Shown: positions 23,020 to 26,178 of the stretch, piece after piece
Position numbering within the stretch: position 1 is the first letter of the stretch
Layout of the letters: each line of letters opens with the position of its first letter
Source of the DNA: Sulfuriflexus sp032250955
Lineage (GTDB): Bacteria; Pseudomonadota; Gammaproteobacteria; AKS1
Reading direction: 5' to 3'
Assembly (NCBI RefSeq): GCF_032250955.1
Contig: NZ_JAVVES010000038.1
Location: forward strand, 1 to 26,178
Length of the DNA stretch: 26,178 bases
Translations under genes and position numbers: made by a program
The notes under the pieces: model-generated
Databases searched by the model: none
What the model was told of the DNA's origin: nothing
What the model saw: the letters and a program-made list of their open reading frames with translations, nothing else

Positions 23020-25128
23020 TTATGCAGCTTCGCTGTTGGCAGCGCTGCCACCAGGTTTAATGGGGGCGGGGGGTGGCATGTCATACCTGCCACCACGGAA
23101 CATGTTTACCAGGCCGGCTATATCAAGAATCAGTGCAACCGTGCCATCACCGAGAATGGTCGCGCCAGACATGCCCTCAACCCGGCGGTAATTGGTTTCA
23201 AGACTCTTGATGACAACCTGCTGTTGTGCAAGGAGATCATCAACAATCACGCCGGCGCGATGGCCATCGCCTTCAACTACCACCATCAGGCGGCCCGCGA
23301 GTTCGTTTTCTTCTTCATGCATGCCAAAGATGCGGTGTGCACGAATAACGGGAATATATTCATTGCGAAGCTTGTAAAGTTCGGCCTTACCGGCTACCGC
23401 ATTGACATGCTCAGGGTTAACCTGGATAGATTCAATAATTGAAATCAGCGGGATCACATAGGTGTCATCGCCGACCCGTACCAGCTGGCCATCGAGAATG
23501 GCCAGGGTTAGTGGCAGTCGTATGGTGAATTTGGCGCCGGCACCTTCTTCTGATTTAACCTCGACCTTACCGCCAAGGGCCTTGATATTCTTGCGGACTA
23601 CATCCATGCCCACGCCACGACCAGAAACATCACTGACCTGATCGGCTGTGGAGAAACCGGGGTGAAAGATCATATCCTCGATCATTTCATCGGTCAGGTT
23701 GTCATCGGCAGTGATAATACCGCGTTCTATAGCTTTACGATGGATCTTTTCACGATTCAGGCCTGCACCATCGTCAAAGATTTCAATAATGATATTGCCA
23801 CCCTGGTGGTAGGCATTGAGATTGAGTGTGCCGGTTTCCGATTTGCCGGCGGCAACACGTCGCTCAGGGGTTTCCAGGCCATGGTCGAGCGCATTGCGTA
23901 CCAGGTGAACCATCGGGTCACCGATTTTCTCCATAACGGTTTTATCGAGTTCGGTATGTTCGCCGGTAATCACCAGGTTGACCTTCTTGTCGAGCTTGCC
24001 TGATAAGTCATGAATCAGGCGTGGCATGCGGCTAAATACAAAGCTGATAGGCAGCATGCGGATACGCATGACGCTTTCCTGCAGTTCGCGGGTATTGCGC
24101 TCCAGCTGGCCGAGACCTTCGCGCAGCTTTTCGAGTCTGGCGGTATCGATATTCCGGGTTTCCTCAAAGTCACCGCCCATTTGACCGAGCATGGACTGGG
24201 TAATGACGAGTTCGCCAACCAAGTTAATGATTTCATCAACCTTGTCGATATCCACCCGGATGGAGGTTGTCTCGCTGGTTTTGGCCGGCTTGCTGGTGCG
24301 CGCAGCAGGGACGGTGGCTTCTTTCGCGCTCACCGTTGCCGTCGCCGAATCTTTAACCGTAGTTGCCAGGGATGCGGCAACCGACTCAGGAGAGACATTT
24401 TCCGCACTTGTGGCGGTGGCCGCTGCGGTGATCTCCAGGTCGCATTCGTCATCTACCCATTCAAACACCTCGAGGATATCGGCTTCGGTTACTTCGCCGT
24501 TGAGGCTCATTTCCCAGGAGAGGAAGGCATCTTCAGGATTCAGATCATTAAAGCCGGGCAGGTCTGAAATATTGACCCGGACATCAAGGTCGCCGAGGTC
24601 AGCAAGGGCGCGCAGCATCCGTACCGGGTCATTGCCGGTGCGCAGCATCTCGGTATGGGGTTTAAACCTTATTGTCCAGGTAGATGTAATGCTGCTGCCG
24701 GTATCGTCAGCGACTGGCGCAGATGAAGCTTCCGCACCCTTGTCACCAAGCAGGCTGTCGAGTTCGGCTTTTACCTCGGCAACCTGGGCGGCGTCCATTT
24801 CGCCTTCATCACGCAATGCAGTAAGCATGCCGCGGATGATGTCGACGGACTTGAGCAGGATTTCTACAGCCGTTTGTGTGACCGGGCGGACGCCGTCACG
24901 CATTTCATCCAGCAGGGTCTCTGCCACGTGGGTAAATTCGGCGACGTCATTGAAACCAAATGTTCCACTGCCGCCCTTGATGGAGTGCGCTGCGCGAAAT
25001 ATAGTGTTAATCACATCAATATCGGTATCGCCGATATCCAGCCCGAGCAGTTCAGTTTCCATGATGTCCAGTCCCTCGAAGCTTTCTTCGAAGAAGGTCT
25101 GGTGGAATTGCCGCATATCGATGCTCAT
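23020..25128 (-). CDS. cheA: Chemotaxis histidine kinase CheA
   Basis: A 702-residue kinase. P1/HPt with phosphorylated His48 in RAAHSIKGGSGTFGF; a P2-like domain (about 148-234) between Ala/Ser/Thr-rich linkers; P3 dimerisation (about 288-350); P4 ATPase with N-box HLVRNALDHG (Asn412), DDGAGL, and GFSTADQVSDVSGRGVGMDVV; P5 CheW-like domain (about 540-680). All kinase motifs are intact and there is one HPt. The C-terminal tail (about 682-702) is Pro/Ala-rich. It autophosphorylates under receptor control and passes phosphate to CheY and CheB. ATG 25128 is six bases after the cheY stop with a weak GGGAT ribosome site. Confidence 0.97.
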   Translation of the reverse strand: MSIDMRQFHQTFFEESFEGLDIMETELLGLDIGDTDIDVINTIFRAAHSIKGGSGTFGFNDVAEFTHVAETLLDEMRDGVRPVTQTAVEILLKSVDIIRGMLTALRDEGEMDAAQVAEVKAELDSLLGDKGAEASSAPVADDTGSSITSTWTIRFKPHTEMLRTGNDPVRMLRALADLGDLDVRVNISDLPGFNDLNPEDAFLSWEMSLNGEVTEADILEVFEWVDDECDLEITAAATATSAENVSPESVAASLATTVKDSATATVSAKEATVPAARTSKPAKTSETTSIRVDIDKVDEIINLVGELVITQSMLGQMGGDFEETRNIDTARLEKLREGLGQLERNTRELQESVMRIRMLPISFVFSRMPRLIHDLSGKLDKKVNLVITGEHTELDKTVMEKIGDPMVHLVRNALDHGLETPERRVAAGKSETGTLNLNAYHQGGNIIIEIFDDGAGLNREKIHRKAIERGIITADDNLTDEMIEDMIFHPGFSTADQVSDVSGRGVGMDVVRKNIKALGGKVEVKSEEGAGAKFTIRLPLTLAILDGQLVRVGDDTYVIPLISIIESIQVNPEHVNAVAGKAELYKLRNEYIPVIRAHRIFGMHEEENELAGRLMVVVEGDGHRAGVIVDDLLAQQQVVIKSLETNYRRVEGMSGATILGDGTVALILDIAGLVNMFRGGRYDMPPPAPIKPGGSAANSEAA

Positions 25129-25134
25129 GGTTTT

Positions 25135-25497
25135 CTATCCCAAAACTTTTTTAACAGTTGCCAGTAGTTGTTCAGGATTGAATGGCTTGACGATCCAGCC
25201 GGTTGCACCGGCCTGTTTCCCGGCCATTTTTTTATCTGTAGATGACTCTGTAGTCAGGGTCAGGATCGGTACAAATTTGTACGAGGGTAAGGCACGCAGT
25301 TCCCGGGTCAGTGTAATGCCATCCATGTTCGGCATATTGACGTCAGTAATGACAAGATTGAACTTGTTGCTTTTGGCGATATTGAGTGCTTCCTGGCCAT
25401 CCTTGGCCTCTGTCACCTCATAGCCGGCGCCCTTGAGGGTGAAGCTCACCATCTGACGCATCGATACGGAATCATCCACTGCAAGAATACTTGCCAT
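25135..25497 (-). CDS. cheY: Response regulator CheY
   Basis: A 120-residue stand-alone receiver: Asp8/Asp9, phospho-acceptor Asp52 in VITDVNMPNMDG, Thr82/Thr83 in LTLTTES and Lys104 in WIVKPF. Trp101 replaces the switch Tyr106 of E. coli CheY, as is common in the CheY proteins of che2-type operons. ATG 25497 follows GGAGAAGG. There is no output domain, so it acts by protein binding, at the flagellar motor or at another target; F7-type systems in some species do not drive swimming. It sits between the STAS gene (gap 59) and cheA (gap 6). Confidence 0.95.
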   Translation of the reverse strand: MASILAVDDSVSMRQMVSFTLKGAGYEVTEAKDGQEALNIAKSNKFNLVITDVNMPNMDGITLTRELRALPSYKFVPILTLTTESSTDKKMAGKQAGATGWIVKPFNPEQLLATVKKVLG

Positions 25498-25556
25498 TAC
25501 ACCTTCTCCTGAAATCGCATATAGTTTGTATGTAGCGTGTAAGACCCCATTCTGAA

Positions 25557-25856
25557 TCAGTGCCGGGTCTTTTCTGCCAGGCAGAGGTGACCGGCAAGGC
25601 CAATTTGCCTGGCCGCACCGACCAATGCATCACTGCTGTCCAGCCATTCAATATTCAGGCCTTCTGCCTGCGCGTCCAGAAAGAAGGCGCAGAGCAGTTG
25701 CAGTGCAGCAGTATCCGCGCGTTCTATGCCAGCGGCCTGGAGCTGGATATCGTGTTTGCTATCAAGCGCGCTTTTCAACTCGGCACTGAAATCGGCGACA
25801 ACCGATATATCCAGTGACGCCGGGCAGGTGATCACGGTTTTTTCCGATCCGCTCAT
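25557..25856 (-). CDS. STAS-domain protein, first gene of the chemotaxis operon
   Basis: A 99-residue STAS domain, MlaB/SpoIIAA-like: VITCPASLDISVVADFSAELKSAL (about 8-31) and ERADTAALQLLCAFFLDAQAEGL (about 45-67). The phosphorylation-site serine of classical members is Thr49 here (ADTAALQLL), so Ser/Thr phosphorylation remains possible. ATG 25856 has only AAAGG at some distance as a ribosome site. It opens the cheY-cheA operon downstream of a FliA-type promoter. A second STAS with the usual serine lies at the far end of the island beside an HATPase. Function in the array is unknown. Confidence 0.82.
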   Translation of the reverse strand: MSGSEKTVITCPASLDISVVADFSAELKSALDSKHDIQLQAAGIERADTAALQLLCAFFLDAQAEGLNIEWLDSSDALVGAARQIGLAGHLCLAEKTRH

Positions 25857-25913
25857 TCTTAATTGGCCTTTGGTTCCTGCAATGCTTAAAAATCATTCAC
25901 CACGTGTCACAAG

Positions 25914-25940
25914 CTATCGACCCTGCCAGGACAAGCTTTA
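25914..25940 (-). promoter_or_regulatory. Sigma-28 (FliA)-type promoter of the chemotaxis operon
   Basis: On the - strand, TAAAGCTT (25940-25933), 11 bp, GTCGATAG (25921-25914). It matches 7 of 8 bases of the FliA -35 and 6 of 8 of the -10, with exact spacing. A start near 25907 gives a leader of about 50 bases to the STAS ATG. No other gene on this strand is seen between it and the right edge. Confidence 0.7.
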
Positions 25941-26102
25941 GCCTCCGCGACCGGCTTTTTTCACATTTATACAATGCATGTAGTGTGCCAGTTCATTTTA
26001 TGCGGCTAACGACATGGTTTTTTTGCAAAATGATGCCCCTGTGGCAGAGAATTGCCGCTTGCAGACAGCGTGATCACGGCAAAGAAAACCTGTACTAATA
26101 CA

Positions 26103-26178
26103 GGCTCTTCACCAAATCAAGTGGGTAGGTTACCGTAGAAGCCATGAGAGACAAAGAATTATACGCGCAGATATTAGG
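26103..26178 (+). mobile_element. Left end of a probable ISL3-like insertion sequence (cut by window)
   Basis: GGCTCTTCACCAAATC begins at 26103, 41 bases before a transposase-like start codon, which fits the position and style of an ISL3-family terminal repeat as I remember it. The right end is outside the window, so inverted repeats and target duplication cannot be checked. CCTGTA-CTAA-TACAGG (26089-26104) forms a hairpin across the proposed junction. The bases from 25941 to 26102 show no gene. Confidence 0.45.
26144..26178 (+). CDS. Start of a probable ISL3-family transposase (partial)
   Basis: Only 12 codons are in the window: MRDKELYAQILG. ISL3-family transposases commonly open with a peptide of the form MRD-x-(D/E)LY-x-x-(I/L)LG, so the match is suggestive, but it rests on recall of the family and on very little sequence. 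The rest of the gene lies beyond the right edge. Confidence 0.45.
   Translation, partial: MRDKELYAQIL

Noticed and set aside
24191..25423. Long + strand ORF of 410 codons opposite cheA and cheY
   Set aside because: Ser/Arg/Val-rich low-complexity product antisense to two clear genes; a shadow frame.
26089..26104. CTG-N8-CAG palindrome as a LexA/SOS box
   Set aside because: LexA boxes of this group need N10 between CTG and CAG, and no SOS gene follows; it is better seen as a hairpin at the proposed IS border.

Overview
The window looks like chromosomal DNA from a free-living, flagellated gammaproteobacterium. The evidence is a succinylase-type dap cluster containing a YffB/ArsC-like gene (an arrangement I know from E. 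coli), a Fur-type iron box, a FecA-like receptor with TonB-ExbB-ExbD, and a chemotaxis operon ordered like the P. aeruginosa che2 (F7-type) operon. I cannot name the species from the sequence.

Left part (1-6000, + strand): a membrane-anchored AsmA/DUF748-like protein, a small GNAT-like protein, then an iron-uptake unit. That unit has two Fur-box-like sites, a FecA-like TonB-dependent receptor, an intrinsic terminator, and tonB-exbB-exbD. Middle (6021-9632, - strand): dapC, dapD, a YffB-like gene and dapE, covering three consecutive steps of diaminopimelate/lysine synthesis. Divergent from it on the + strand are a DMT exporter (EamA) and a glyoxalase-fold protein that overlap by 4 bases, then a REC-PAS-GGDEF-EAL protein. 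A tRNA-Arg(CCT) lies on the - strand at 13253-13329.

Right part (13374-25856, - strand): a chemosensory island transcribed STAS - cheY - cheA - cheW - parA - soluble receptor - cheR - cheD - cheB, followed by a second unit, MCP-like - STAS - HATPase. I find sigma-28 (FliA)-type promoter sequences with an exact 11-bp spacer ahead of both units, and a third ahead of the REC-PAS-GGDEF-EAL gene. This suggests that all three belong to the flagellar regulon.

The most unusual gene is the 969-residue soluble receptor. It has a basic N-terminal tail, a complete haem-globin domain of the flavohaemoglobin/Vitreoscilla type (Tyr B10, Phe CD1, Gln E7 and His F8 all present), three tandem PAS repeats of exactly 125 residues, a HAMP-like segment, an MCP signalling hairpin and a C-terminal DWEEF tether for CheR. 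A ParA-type ATPase lies directly upstream. My reading is a ParA-positioned cytoplasmic oxygen (or other gas) sensing array in which a globin has been added to an Aer2-like F7 system. The CheD and the membrane MCP-like protein end in the same EIDLF peptide, with 22 of 24 bases identical. The distal HATPase carries a receiver-like domain that lacks its phospho-acceptor and contains a His/Cys cluster. At the right edge the window enters what looks like the start of an ISL3-like insertion sequence.
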